Source of the DNA: Apostichopus japonicus | Taxonomy: Eukaryota; Echinodermata; Holothuroidea; Aspidochirotida; Stichopodidae | DNA length: 64,000 bases | NCBI RefSeq assembly: GCF_037975245.1 | Contig: NC_092568.1 | Span: forward strand, 1,858,001-1,922,000 | Reading direction: 5' to 3' | In this document: positions 40,331 to 52,612 of the stretch, piece by piece | How positions within the stretch are numbered: the first letter of the stretch is position 1 | How the letters are laid out: each line of letters starts with the position of its first letter | The notes under the pieces: model-generated | Database searches by the model: none | What the model saw: only the letters and a program-made list of their open reading frames with translations | What the model was told of the DNA's origin: nothing | Translations under genes and position numbers: made by a program

Positions 40331-43057
40331 TATTAGGCTTGGCGTCGGTCGAAGAGGTGACGTCATAATCACGTCGGTGTAATTTAATGAGATTTTCATA
40401 TATGTATCAAATTTTACAATTGAAAGCCATGAAAACCAAAATAGGTGTATAAAGATGGCTTGCACTTTAATTGTTCTATCATAAATCGGCAGGACTATAC
40501 GGCATAGGCCTATCAACATGCTGAGCCGAACACAAACATTGATAATCACAACTTGAAAGTGCTTCAATTATGAAGATATCCAAGAATTAAACTTGCAAAG
40601 CAGAAACTATAAACGGAACCAAAAACCTCCTTCCCTGATATAATTTAAAAAATTTGATGAAACAACAACAAGCTGAAACTAACAGATAATTTGTGAAATG
40701 AATTTGCCCATTCGTTTCTTCCACCTATATACCTCAACACCAATCCTGCGATAACACAGGAGTTATCACACTAAGATGGGCTGGAAATAAAGCCGTTGAG
40801 TTCTCTGTTGTCATTATTCGCTGTCGTTATGGGGATGCGTTTATGAATATTCATGATATCTGCACACGCTTCTTCAAGAAACAGATTCTATAGAACAACG
40901 CAGCATATAATTTCTCCGTTACTCATGTTCACTATAGACGGATGTAGATGTTACTTACACTGCGTGAACTATATGTAGCTGTCCACGTTAATGCTGCACA
41001 TCATTCTTATATGCGCCAGTATAAAATATACTCTATTTTATGAGTGAAATCTGATCTCTTCGCAACTAACGTATTTCTCTAATGCCAGAAGTATCGATCT
41101 TAAAGTGGCATTTTTGAATCACAGACGAGTTAGACAACCTTATGTCAAGTACCTTTCTCTCAAATAGATGATGAAAAATGATACGATCTATATTCATTGT
41201 AGGATTTTATTTTTCAATGTCCAGCAAAAGATATTGTGCCGATTGGGATGACGTAGCATAGGCATGCACAGGACTTGAAAGACAATGGTGAATGAGTTTA
41301 TTTCCACTCGTTTAACTTTCACGAAAATAAAAACACAAACCTTGGAAATAAAAGCCATTTTTTAGGTTTGTATAAATTTCTGAAATATTTGCATTTAATT
41401 TCATCATCATTTCAAATCCAAGCTTAAGCCGATTTTACTTATGAATTTCCTCTTTACGGATTTTGTTCAAGTTTAACACCAAGCCTGAGAAACTGTTGCA
41501 CATTTGGCGCAAAGTGCAACTTTAACATTAGAAATATTTAAAACTTGTCTCACCTTTACCTCTCTCCACCCCCCCCCCCACTTCTCTCTCTCTCTCTTTC
41601 TCTCTCATGCGCGTACCTTGACTTCAGATGAAGCACTTGACTCGGAATCAAACATCAGGTACTTATAAACTGACAAGACTTACAACGTCGTTGCTGAACT
41701 CTCGAATGAATCAGAATATGTAAATCGAAGAACACGAAGTAAAAAAGTAGTCGCGCACGATTTGGAAATAAGGACGTCACGCAACGAGACAAACAGGTAT
41801 TGAGCAGGCAAATGATTAGTCGGCAACTTTAGACTATTTTTTCTGTTGATAGTATTGTATACTCACGTGTATACTCACTGTATACTCAGTGACGATATCG
41901 AGAAAGGCCGATGGGAGAGTGAGTCGGGTGAAAATCCCTGCAAGGTGGCATATTTTATTGTTAGGGGCAAATCTGCTGGTGGAGAGGGGGGGGGGGTGTA
42001 AGGCAGGGAAACGTAAACCCATCGGGATCGTAGCAAGCCCCTGTTACATTGACTTAAAGCAGCTTTCTGAGTTGATTATTTTTTGATTAAAAGTACCTTT
42101 TCAGCGTGACCATATATAGTCATGTAAAAGAACATTCTGGTGTCTAAAATTGATAACTGAACAAAATTGCTGAGTCTTTTCTGAGTCTGTGAAAACTACA
42201 TCCTCATAGCATTTTGTATTGTGAAGATATGAAGTCTTAAAAGTTAGTGATATTTTGTAAATGTATCTGGCAACAGCAGAATGGATGATGTCATCCGAGC
42301 ATTGCAGCTGCAAATGTCTTTGTTATTCTTTACAATATCTCAATCATTTATTCACAAACAAATAGAATATTTCTACGAAAAAGATTAATTTTTGATGAAA
42401 TTATATGTACAGAGAACTTTGACAGCTATGCAACATTCCAAATGTATCAGGTTTCAAGGCTAAATCAAACATGAAGATTATAATAGCCTAAGTAAAGCTT
42501 CCAAAGAGCATTTGCCCGGATGACATCACAGACCCCCTACTGTGATCCAACTTCCTGGAATAGTTGAAGATTTAGCCAGTCAAAAACGGTCACATTCAAT
42601 CAAACCTATCTCAAATTAGTGGCAAAGATAGTGAGATGGGGTTTTCAACTAGCAGTATGGAATATTTTTCTCTTCTATATCAGTTTCACATTTTTTTGTC
42701 AGCAGAATACCCCTTTAAAGAATTTGCGGTTGTAAATTCAAATGTTTCAATATTGAGGTCAAGAGATTAAAAGGTTTAATTTCACCTTGCTATTTGCATG
42801 TAAATATGGTAATGTGAAAGCTGTGTGGGTGATGAAATATTCGAACTAGATTAAGTAATTAATTACTTGCTCATGAGTCATCATTAAGTAATAAACAAGA
42901 AAAATATGGTTGCTTTAGTTTTGCCATCTTAGTTTTTGTCGTGGTCGGTAGGTTTGGTCAAATTGTTGAGCAAACTCAAAACGAAACGGATAAAGACATG
43001 AGGCACATGTGGTCACGTCATCTCACGGAGCACCCGATACACATTGATAACACATTT
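40331..43057. other. Gene-free interval
   Basis: No gene. Short CT runs and a poly-C run occur near 41570-41610, and a poly-G run near 41985. Confidence 0.45.
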
Positions 43058-43312
43058 ACTACTGTAAATCTTTACAGTTTTGTACCACAGTAAAAACTGG
43101 ATCGTGCTATAATTCGGTAGCATGTGCTATTAGGATTACAGTAAGAACTGAGGATATGTGTAATTCCAACAAATTCAGTTGTTTGGGATTTGTTGGAATT
43201 ACAAATATCCTCAGTTCTTACTGTAAACTTAATAGCACATGCTACCGATTTATCAGATTTGTCAGCACGATCCAGTATATACTGCGGTACAAAACTTTTG
43301 ATTTACAGTAGT
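43058..43312. mobile_element. Foldback MITE (255-bp hairpin)
   Basis: The left half begins ACTACTGTAAATC and the right half ends GATTTACAGTAGT. The arms match over nearly their full length, with a few mismatches and an insertion, and shared blocks include GGATCGTGCT, GGTAGCATGTGCTATTA and TACAGTAAGAACTGAGGATA. The loop is about a dozen bases near 43180. No target duplication is certain. Confidence 0.75.
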
Positions 43313-44777
43313 TACTGTTATCTCTGTGTGAATCGGCTGCACGGAGACAATACATTAGAGACATACCAACTTCAGAATTAACTGAATACGCTCATATCAG
43401 ATCTGTCATTGTTGTCAAGGACATAATACTTACTTCAAATTTAACCGTTTTTAATGTTGGAACATTTCAACTGTGCTCAAAAGTATTCAGAAACTATTTT
43501 TAGATATACGTGACTCTTGTATGACGCAATCACAAACAATCACATTTTTAATTTGCGCTTTCTTTTTTAACTCATACTCATGTACATTCCTTATCTTGAA
43601 TCCAAATATTCCTTTCTTCCAGTCCTAACGAAAAAGCTGAACCACCAAAGTAATGAAAAAATGGAGAAGTATATAACCTGCGATGGAGTAAGGTTACTGC
43701 GTCTGTTTTCCCTCCCCAGTCAACAGCCTCTGAAGTTGCTTAACTTGTTGTTTTGGATGATTTAACTAATGTACCTTATGTCTTACAGCTCCAATATTAA
43801 ATGAAAGATAAATATTTATTTTAAGCTGTTTGGCGTGCCATAACTAGATCCTGACCTCAAGCTATTCGGCAGCTTCCTCAAGCCACTTAGTGGAATGAAA
43901 AGAAATATTTGGTTTCTTCCAAGCGTGTCATTTCTAGCGAGATTTTTATCCAAGTGTCATTGCCGTGACTTTTAAACTGTCGGTCTGTAACCTTCAAACC
44001 AACCATGTAGGTTTACCTCTGATCAATAACTTCCTTCTCAGAAGAAGTAGATAGAGAGAGAGAGAGAGAACCAAAACAAGAAGTTTCTTCTTTCTATTTT
44101 TATCGAAGATAGCAATTCAACCAATGATTTTTCTAAGCAAGTATTGGGGGGGGGGGGGGTGGGTGTGGTCTTATAATATAAACCATAACTAGGCTATTGA
44201 CAAAGCATTTCTTGAATATAGAAAGGTCGGGAACAGAGATTCGATTTGATGAGTTAAATTATTACCGCTAACTTAAATTGATCTTAAAAGTTTTAAATAC
44301 TCTAATCTAATCAAATATATACCTCCAATGAGGTATTACCAAACCAAGTAGGCAAGATCTCGGAAAACATTCTTCTGAGACTTGTGTTTGCCTTTACAGT
44401 GTTACCGGTTTCTCGCCTTTCTTGGCATCTCAAGTATATCTTTCCTAGGTTGTTTACATTTACGATACAGTGGTATGGTGGAATGAACAATAACTGTTGT
44501 CTTTTTGACCAATGATTCTGCTATAAAGTCTTATACTAATAATAGAAAGTTTAATACACGTTGCTATCCGTTTTTTAGCCCTTGTCCTGACTGTAAACTA
44601 CCCAGTTAATATAGGCCTAAGATACATCTAGTGTCATGAGCCCACAACTAATGCCATTGTTGTTGCTTTATTTTCTAATCTCACTTTGCTTTTTTTCAGT
44701 TCTTCTCTCATTACCAAAGTTATCACGTCTGTATATAGCACATTACTTCTTGGTTATTATTATATGTAAAAGTAAAA
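43313..44777. other. Gene-free interval
   Basis: Contains a GA run near 44052 and a poly-G run near 44148. No gene recognised. Confidence 0.45.
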
Positions 44778-44920
44778 GGGCCTGATTTTTCGATCCTAGC
44801 AGGGTCTTCCGCAGAGGCTGAATGACAAGTAACAGTATACAGAAGTGAAAAATACAAGCACAGAATACAGACAGGTTAATGAGCAGGGTGAACACAAAAG
44901 ATATAGATGTAAGAGGATTA
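44778..44920 (-). repeat. Interspersed repeat copy 2, inverted part
   Basis: Reverse complement of about 1000-1150, including the GATCCTGCTAGGATCGAAA-type core (with small changes) and the block reading TAATCCTCTTACATCTATAT. Confidence 0.65.
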
Positions 44921-45159
44921 GTAGATTAATGACATGTCCCTACCTTAGGTAGCCGTCCTGACCTAGTACGAATCAGCAGAGAGAGACTGTGGCTGCAACG
45001 CCTTCTCATCATTCAACCTCATGGGCTCAACATTCAGGAAGGACATGACTAACCTTCCCCCCCCCCCTTGTTTCCCCTTGTGTCACCACTCTTCTCGTAG
45101 CTCTCTTCCACTTTTTTGTCTCCACACTTTTTTGTCTTTGTCCTTGTGTAGTTTACTCC

Positions 45160-45252
45160 CTACCATCTTCCCTTATTCTTCTCTGTGTCCCTCTACAGTT
45201 TATCTCCTACCTCTCCTCTTCCCCCTGTTGGTTTCTTTCTTCTCTCCATCCC
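45160..45252 (+). repeat. Interspersed repeat copy 2, direct part
   Basis: Matches 907-1000 in the same orientation (TACCATCTTCCCTTATTCTT through GTTGGTTTCTTTCTTCTCTC). The preceding 240 bp separates it from its partner, which is inverted relative to copy 1. Confidence 0.65.
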
Positions 45253-47789
45253 TTGGCCCTACCTTTATCTTGTCACTGCCTTTTTCTTCTCACTGCCTTT
45301 ATCTTCTCGCTGCCTTCAACTCGTTCATGCCTAAATCTGGTCATTGCCTATATATTTTCATTGCCTTTACGTCATCACTACCTTTGTCTTTATCATTAAC
45401 TTTATTTTAACACTGTCTTCGTCTCTGCCTTCGTCTCTGTTATCTTACGTTATCATTGAATGAATTTACAACCAAGTATATTACTGTCACTGTTCACAGT
45501 GCAGCAAAATATCTGTTTACATCTGCACTTGAACATACTCATGTAACGTTCGATATGTACCCTAGACCACAGTAAATGATATACACGTCATGTGTAACTT
45601 GTAAAAACGTATTCGATGAGTAAATAGACTGTGATATATGGTCAGACATCTGTTCGGTATGTATACACAACATGATATACGACTGTGGAGTTTAAATGCA
45701 TATTTCGTGCATGTGAGACTACACTGCTTTACGTGGAAGTTGGAATGTGTTACCGATAAACTATACGGCATTCACTTTTGAACATTTAAATTCCGTGTAA
45801 CTTAATTTGAATTTTACAGTTCCCATTCCCTACCCTCCCCTCCCCTTCAATACCGTTTACTTGGAAGTATATATTAATCTGATGAAGTTAAGTATCAAGT
45901 AATTCAAAAAAATTACATATAATCTAGTCACAAGAACTGCTTTACGAAATCACAATTCGATTTTTGTTGTTGTCGGTTTTCTCCCTATTGCCTAGGTTCT
46001 TCTTTTTCCATTATCGGTGTCATTATCAATAGTGGAGTTCTATTTATTTTCTTTCACTGAGGGTTTATAGCTGCAAGTCTCTCTTTATTTGGGTTTGTGC
46101 ATGAAAGAGTTTCAGTAATAGGCCATCGGAACTTATAACTTTTCATATAGTCTTTACTGGAGCGAAAGCTGATATCTTACTCCTTGAGGGTTTCATGAAA
46201 ACTAGATCATTTCTCTTTATGCCGTTACTCTTCTCCATAAGACATTGACAATTATCAGTTGGGATGACATACGGTATGACGTCACTGATGTAATATTCAT
46301 CATATACCAGTGTTTAGTTTGAGGTATACATGCAGATATGGTAAGTGATGACTGAGAAAGGATGGGGAAGGGTTAAGAATGTTAGTTTGTATTTCTTCTG
46401 TTTTTGTATATAAAACGAGCTTATTTGGTTTACCGAAGAGTGTAAACAGTTTGTTTAAGATTACAATCGTATTCTGTGTATTATATGTATGGATATGTGT
46501 GTGGATGATCTAATGTAATGTATGTTTCCCCCCCCCCCCCTTTGGTCGTATTGGTGAAACTCACCCCTGAAACTCACCCCCTTACATGAATGAACCTGAC
46601 CCCGAGCTCCAAAATATGAAAACACTACTATCGACAAATCATGAACCCAAATGTGTTCATATCAGGACCGTGTCCACAATGAGGGTTAGGTTCGTCATAT
46701 AAGCAATAGTATATGGGAACGCTCCAGCTTAATGGTTTCCAATGTACACTTTAAGTTGCGTATTTTAGGCATGATTGACCCTAATGTCTCGACATGCGAG
46801 TTATGGATATTTTCTCTCTATTTGGAAATATTAAAAATGGTTATGGTAGGTTCAAACCTGACTTAGTCTACGTCTTTCTGCTTCGCGGTTGTATTGCACC
46901 CGGTCTATGCGAACGATATGTGTAATATGGCATGTCGTTTGGTTAGTTGCAATTGACCCTGTCTTCAGAGATTATATGAATATGCATTCATAGATTCATA
47001 TACGCTATTGTATGAACAACCTACAAACAAATCTCTGAGAGCTTGCATTGTTTGAATTTACTAAATATATATTTAAATATACTCCACGCGTTTGTGTTAC
47101 TTGTTAGCTGATATAATAATTTCACTTGAAATGTTTTCAACTCTATCATCACCAGGGGAGTAATTTTTATCATATTTTAAAATCCTCTGGCGGTCAAAAT
47201 GACGCCGTACCTTAAATGTGATGATCTTAAGACTCGAAGCGTTAGGGGGTCAACCAGGGGTGCATGTTGTGTACAATTCTTTTGAGAGTCGTATAAGACT
47301 ATTTCATTTCGCAAGTATAACTGCACGTGACTAAAATATTTCTTGGTCATTTTTGGAGTTAACTGCCAGAACAGTATCACACTAAACAAAAAATAACATC
47401 CCGACCCCGATCCGTTTCTTACAACTCTCGGTCGATATCTATATTAGAGATTGCATGCAGGTATTTCTAAAGGTTTCTCCTTGTGTCACTGTCAACGGGC
47501 TGATAATCAACTAGGCTCATTGCGTTTTTTTTTTTACAATCCAGATCTTACATATAACATTATTTATCACTTGTGACGAATTCAATATTAAGCCTTGACA
47601 ACGGAGAACCTTTCGTACGTAAAAACAACGAAAAGGAAGCAGTTCCACGAAATGTAGTGATAAATGTATTTATGTTATCGAATTATAATCAAACAATGCC
47701 TTTAAACGTTTCTATTACATATCATATTTACTCATATTAAGAAAAGAAAAATTTTCATTGGTTTTGTTTCTTTTGTTATCTTTTGACAG
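45253..47789. other. Upstream intron or intergenic sequence of the bestrophin gene
   Basis: No reading frame matching the short bestrophin first exon (expected to start MTV-Y) was found here or elsewhere in the window. This stretch is probably intron. A poly-C run lies near 46530. Confidence 0.4.
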
Positions 47790-48043
47790 TTAAAGCTGGG
47801 AGGTTTCGCCCGTCTATTGTTCTGTTGGAAAGCTAGTGTCTATAAACTACTATGGAGAGAGGTCTTGGTCTTTCTATTGTTCTACACACTCATCAGCATC
47901 TTCTATAGATTTGTCTTGTCACAATCCAAAGATCCTCACTACAAGAAAACCTTTGAAGAGGTCGCCCTTTATGCCTATAGTTATACAGCCGTCTTCCCGA
48001 TCTCCTTCGTTCTAGGTTTTTATGTAACCGTGGTCTTTGACCG
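47790..48043 (+). CDS. Bestrophin exon A
   Basis: Acceptor TTTTGACAG with an in-frame TGA just upstream (47784-47786), so this is an internal exon. Donor CCG|GTAAGA. 84 codons plus two bases of the Arg of the RWW motif. It encodes TM1 and the neck helix; the three neck positions read F69, F73 and F77 of the visible protein. Confidence 0.95.
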
Positions 48044-51000
48044 GTAAGAAACTATGATTATATCTGTCATTTCAACTAATCGATAGAGGGTGGGGGGGGA
48101 CCGAAAAATGTGTAATTATTGCAGGCGCGGATCCATGAGAGTGTGGGGGGGGGGGTGCACGTATACATTCCTTTTTTCAACCCCATATACCAAAAATGAA
48201 AATTTTATTTTATTAGCACAACCCTACCTATATTCATAATTTTAGACATAATTATAGCCTAAATACACATTAGAAGGCACCATTTCACGTCTAAAATGTC
48301 TATTTTGCCGGGGGAAGACCCCCCCTCTCATCACTTTATGGGTGTAGGTTTCATGGAATACAAGGCCACATGCCCATCAAATTAAAATCCTGGATCCCTC
48401 CCTGTATTGACTCAAGATAATATTTTGTATTTATCTTTGACGTGTGATATATTTTTGGAATGCTTATCAAAGTTCTCTGCATTTAGAATATCATCATTAT
48501 GTAACTTGTTTGTTAGAATATTACTTTCATTGGTGGACAAATGGTATTTTCAGTAGGAAGAAGAAGAAACCAAAACATTTTCAGCACATTTATATGTCAT
48601 GATGACATTCAACTCTCGTTAGCAGCTTGCACCGTTCTCGAGTCTGACGTCACATGACGACACGATCTTCTATCCTGACTGCCTTGTGTTGATCAAAACG
48701 AAAATTGCCAATCCTCATATAGGGGCAGATCAAATAAGGGGCCCCTCAAGAAACCCCGAATGCCCCACTGTCACCTACTTTGAAAACTGGAGGCAGGAGT
48801 ACATCTCTGCCCCTTCACCTTGTTTTTCTTCAAATATAGATGCATTTCACGACGGTGCTCAATCAATCGACTGGATGCTTTGTATAAACAATTAATGTTT
48901 GGAACTGATCCAGTGATCGAAAACCTCACACTACGTCTAAATTTTTATTTCCTCTCGATATTTTGACAGCAAGTCGAAATTTTTTCGAAGAAACAGTGAA
49001 ATGAGTATACAGCTTAGAAAATTTTACATCACGACATCGAAATTATAAATGTCCTATCTGGGCAACCGTAGCAACTAGAAAGCTCAAACTTGTTTTGTTA
49101 ATGAACCCACTGGTTTTCTTCCCGCTTTACTCATTGTCTATAGTATCTTCCAACGCCACCCTATTTGTGGCTGACGCCTATTACAGTAAAATAATCAACC
49201 ATTCTAGTGTCCTTACTCAAAATGCAAGATTTAAGGGACAACACTTATTCATTTTGCAGGTGGTGGATGCAATTTAAAGCGATTCCTTGGCCCGATCGAG
49301 TCGTAAATAATGTTTCAGCTCACGTCGCTGGTAATGATGAGCGGGGCAGGATGATTAGGAGGGCGCTAGTCCGTTATATCAACCTCTCAGCTATACTTAT
49401 CTACAGGCTCGGAAGTAAGAGAGTCAAAAAAAGATTTCCAACATTCCAGCATTTAGTAGAGGCAGGTATGTGTGAGATTATGCTTTTTAAAGTAATAATA
49501 TGAAGATTCTCAAAGTAAATAAAGAATGAATCTATATATTTATCTATTCATCATCAATTCATTTTTCGAATTTATTTACTTTTATACCCCAATTTACGAA
49601 ATGACAGAACCATACATGTATAAAATTTAAAAAAAAAATTAAATGTTGTTCAATTTATTGATGAAAAGTTTTGACAAAATTTCCAAAGTGGAGATTATAT
49701 GTAATCCCCCCAAGCCCCACCCCCCCTGCCAAGAAATTATTTTGGTTTTCTTCATATGATAATAAAAACTGACCTTGTGTCATGCACCCCTATCTGCGTT
49801 TTCTTCGACCGAATTTATAATCCTCCCTTCCTTGTTTATTTGCAGGTGTAATGACCAATAGAGAAAAGGATATCTTGAAGAAATTGCCAACGGATAATCC
49901 TAAGTACTGGGTACCCTGTACTTGGTTTGTAAATCTCGTTCGGAATGTCAAGAAGGAAGGACGAATAGACAACGACCCCGCTGCTAAAACAATCATTGAT
50001 GTAAGTATAGGGTTGTAAGTATAGGGTTGTAAGTATAGGGTTGTAAGTATAGGGTTGTAAGTATAGGGTTGTAAGTATAGGGTTGTAAGTATAGGGTTGT
50101 AAGTATAGGGTTGTAAGTATAGGGTTGTAAGTATAGGGTTGTAAGTATAGGGTTGTAAGTATAGGGTTGTAAGTATAGGGTTGTAAGTATAGGGTTGTAA
50201 GTATAGGGTTGTAAGTATAGGGTTGTAAGTATGAATGGAAGCATGATTGAAAGTATGGACGTTATCAAGTTTGACAAAGTTCTATAATCCACAGCAAATT
50301 ACATATAAAAAAATATTACATCAAGGGCACTTCATGCTACTAATCTATCAGTCGAAAGATGCAACGATTGCAATTCGGACTGTAGGCTAAACGTGCTCGA
50401 CATAAGCATCCCCCACCACCACCCCTATCACCCACCCATATCCTCCCCCTCCCCCACCTCCTCTCAACCTGCTCAACCAAAGTTACAAACTAACGATGCA
50501 CTTATTCACAAATAATCGTGAAAGAACCACAATATGAAGAGTTGATGTTTTGACAATCTCCAAGAAAGCTTTCGGGAAATTGAATTCCTTTTTCTTTCTT
50601 TTTCTGTAGAGGGAGGTGGTCATATTTCTTATTACATGGGCATTTCTCAGTGTGGATAATAAGAACGAAAATGTTGTTTTATTGACCATAACTAATAAGA
50701 ATCAAGCAATTAAAAAAGGAGGCTGTTGATTCCAGCTTATTTTTACAGTATTGTTTTATATCGCAGGAACTTAATCATTTTCAAAACAAGTGTGACGAGT
50801 TGTACGGCTTTGATTGGATCATCGTTCCACTGGTTTATACTCAGGTTAGTTCAAAATAACGCCACATATTATAATTGTGCCTGTATTATTATATTCAGTT
50901 TTCTTCTTTCTTATTTACAGTTTTGCTAAAGGGTAAAACTAAATGTTATCCTATTGTTAGATTCCCGGTGGATCTACCGTACAGTCAGTGGCGTAGCCAA

Positions 51001-52554
51001 GGGGGTGGGCGAGGCAACCCCCCCTCCTCCAACTCCCAGAAAATATAGCTCAGGCCATCCAAAAACATTGCCAGGATTTTCTTTTATCGTTATTAGAAAA
51101 TAGGCCATGCCTGCCACCCCCTCCTCACAAAGCTTTGGGTCCCCAGACAGACGTGCCGTACGCCCCTGCATAAGCAGTAATAACAATTACACTGACACCG
51201 TCCTTCTCCGTGAATGTCTGTGTTGCAGTCATGACCAGCCAATCAAGCTCTTGTGTTTATCCGGTATTTTCATGGATTCGTTTCCAATTTAAGCTATTTG
51301 TTTATTCATGATACAAAGAACGATAAAGGGGCGAGTATTCACAATAATGTTATTTCATCGTGCCGGAGTGTAACATCCTACTTATGTTTGGAGCGAAACC
51401 ATGGAAAAGTGTAATGCACATGTCTGTGTGTAAAAGCTATACAGCTTTCAGGTTTCCATAATTTATGAAATATAGTTAACTTAAAATTGTATTATATAGT
51501 ATACTGGTCTGTATAGTACCGGGCCAGATAAAGCTATGTATCACCATTTGCGAATAATGTGTATTGAATCTCGCAACTTTAAATAGGATTATTCCAATCA
51601 GGGAGTTGTTGAGCTCCATGATCCAATACGTTTCATTTCCATCTATAGTGACTGGTAACATCGGTTAATAACCGATTGATCACTCATACAACTGGCTACT
51701 GATATATTCAAATTCAAATGTATAGCCTGTGACATAAGCTGAAAAGTATCCAGTAAAGTTGACAAAACAAGCTATCAAGCGAAATCAGAAACAGTATATG
51801 CTTCAAATGAAATCCTACATAACACCCAGAACTTCATCCGTGATTATCGGGGTATAAATTAATTATTTTCTACAATTTAATGACACTATGAGTTACATCT
51901 CAGTATACGTATAAGCTATACACGTTACCTCACAGCCGCGAGTATACTATTATGTACTACAAATCAGTGTACGTTCCAATGGTTTCATGCACCACGTACG
52001 TGATGTAGGCAAGATTTGTAGAACCATGCACTCTGGTAGAATTAAAGGGATTGGTTTGGGTCCCTATATTTACTGAAGTGTATATATGTAACACGTAACC
52101 TGAACAATGAAAAGTATCCATAGTTTCGCACCTGAGAATGACAAGCGAATGATTGCCTTATGATAGGGATTGCATCATATTACCGTTTCATCATGAAATC
52201 CCGTTTTAATCACGTACATAAGACTAATGAGGTCATGTCTAAGCGTTCATGTCTTGACAGAGACGCACGCGATTCGTGTCAGACACACAAATATTTGTAC
52301 AAAATGAAAAGGTTAAGTGTGTGCTCAAGGAAGAGAAAGACTTAAAAATGTGGCAATCGATCTTTTCAGATTTGTCAGTTTTCATTTAGACTATCATTTG
52401 TTTTCAACATCGAAATGATGCTGTATATATATATATATATAAATGAAAATCGTAATGAGTTGGAAAATCAAGAACAGTGAAAAAACTTTCAGCCTCCACC
52501 GGGATTCGAACCACGGGCCTATATATATATATATACCTGAATAGATAACCTTAT

Positions 52555-52612
<58 letters not shown>

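Noticed and set aside
50001-50232. Telomere-like or G-quadruplex array
   Set aside because: Contains AGGGTT, but the unit is 14 bp and the GGG runs are 11 bases apart; the donor motif explains it better.
49993-50292. Repeat protein-like frame on the minus strand
   Set aside because: It is the reverse of the 14-bp donor minisatellite.
40262-52512. tRNA genes at the GGTTCGAATCCCGG sites
   Set aside because: Only the T-arm is present and both copies share a SINE body; no cloverleaf.
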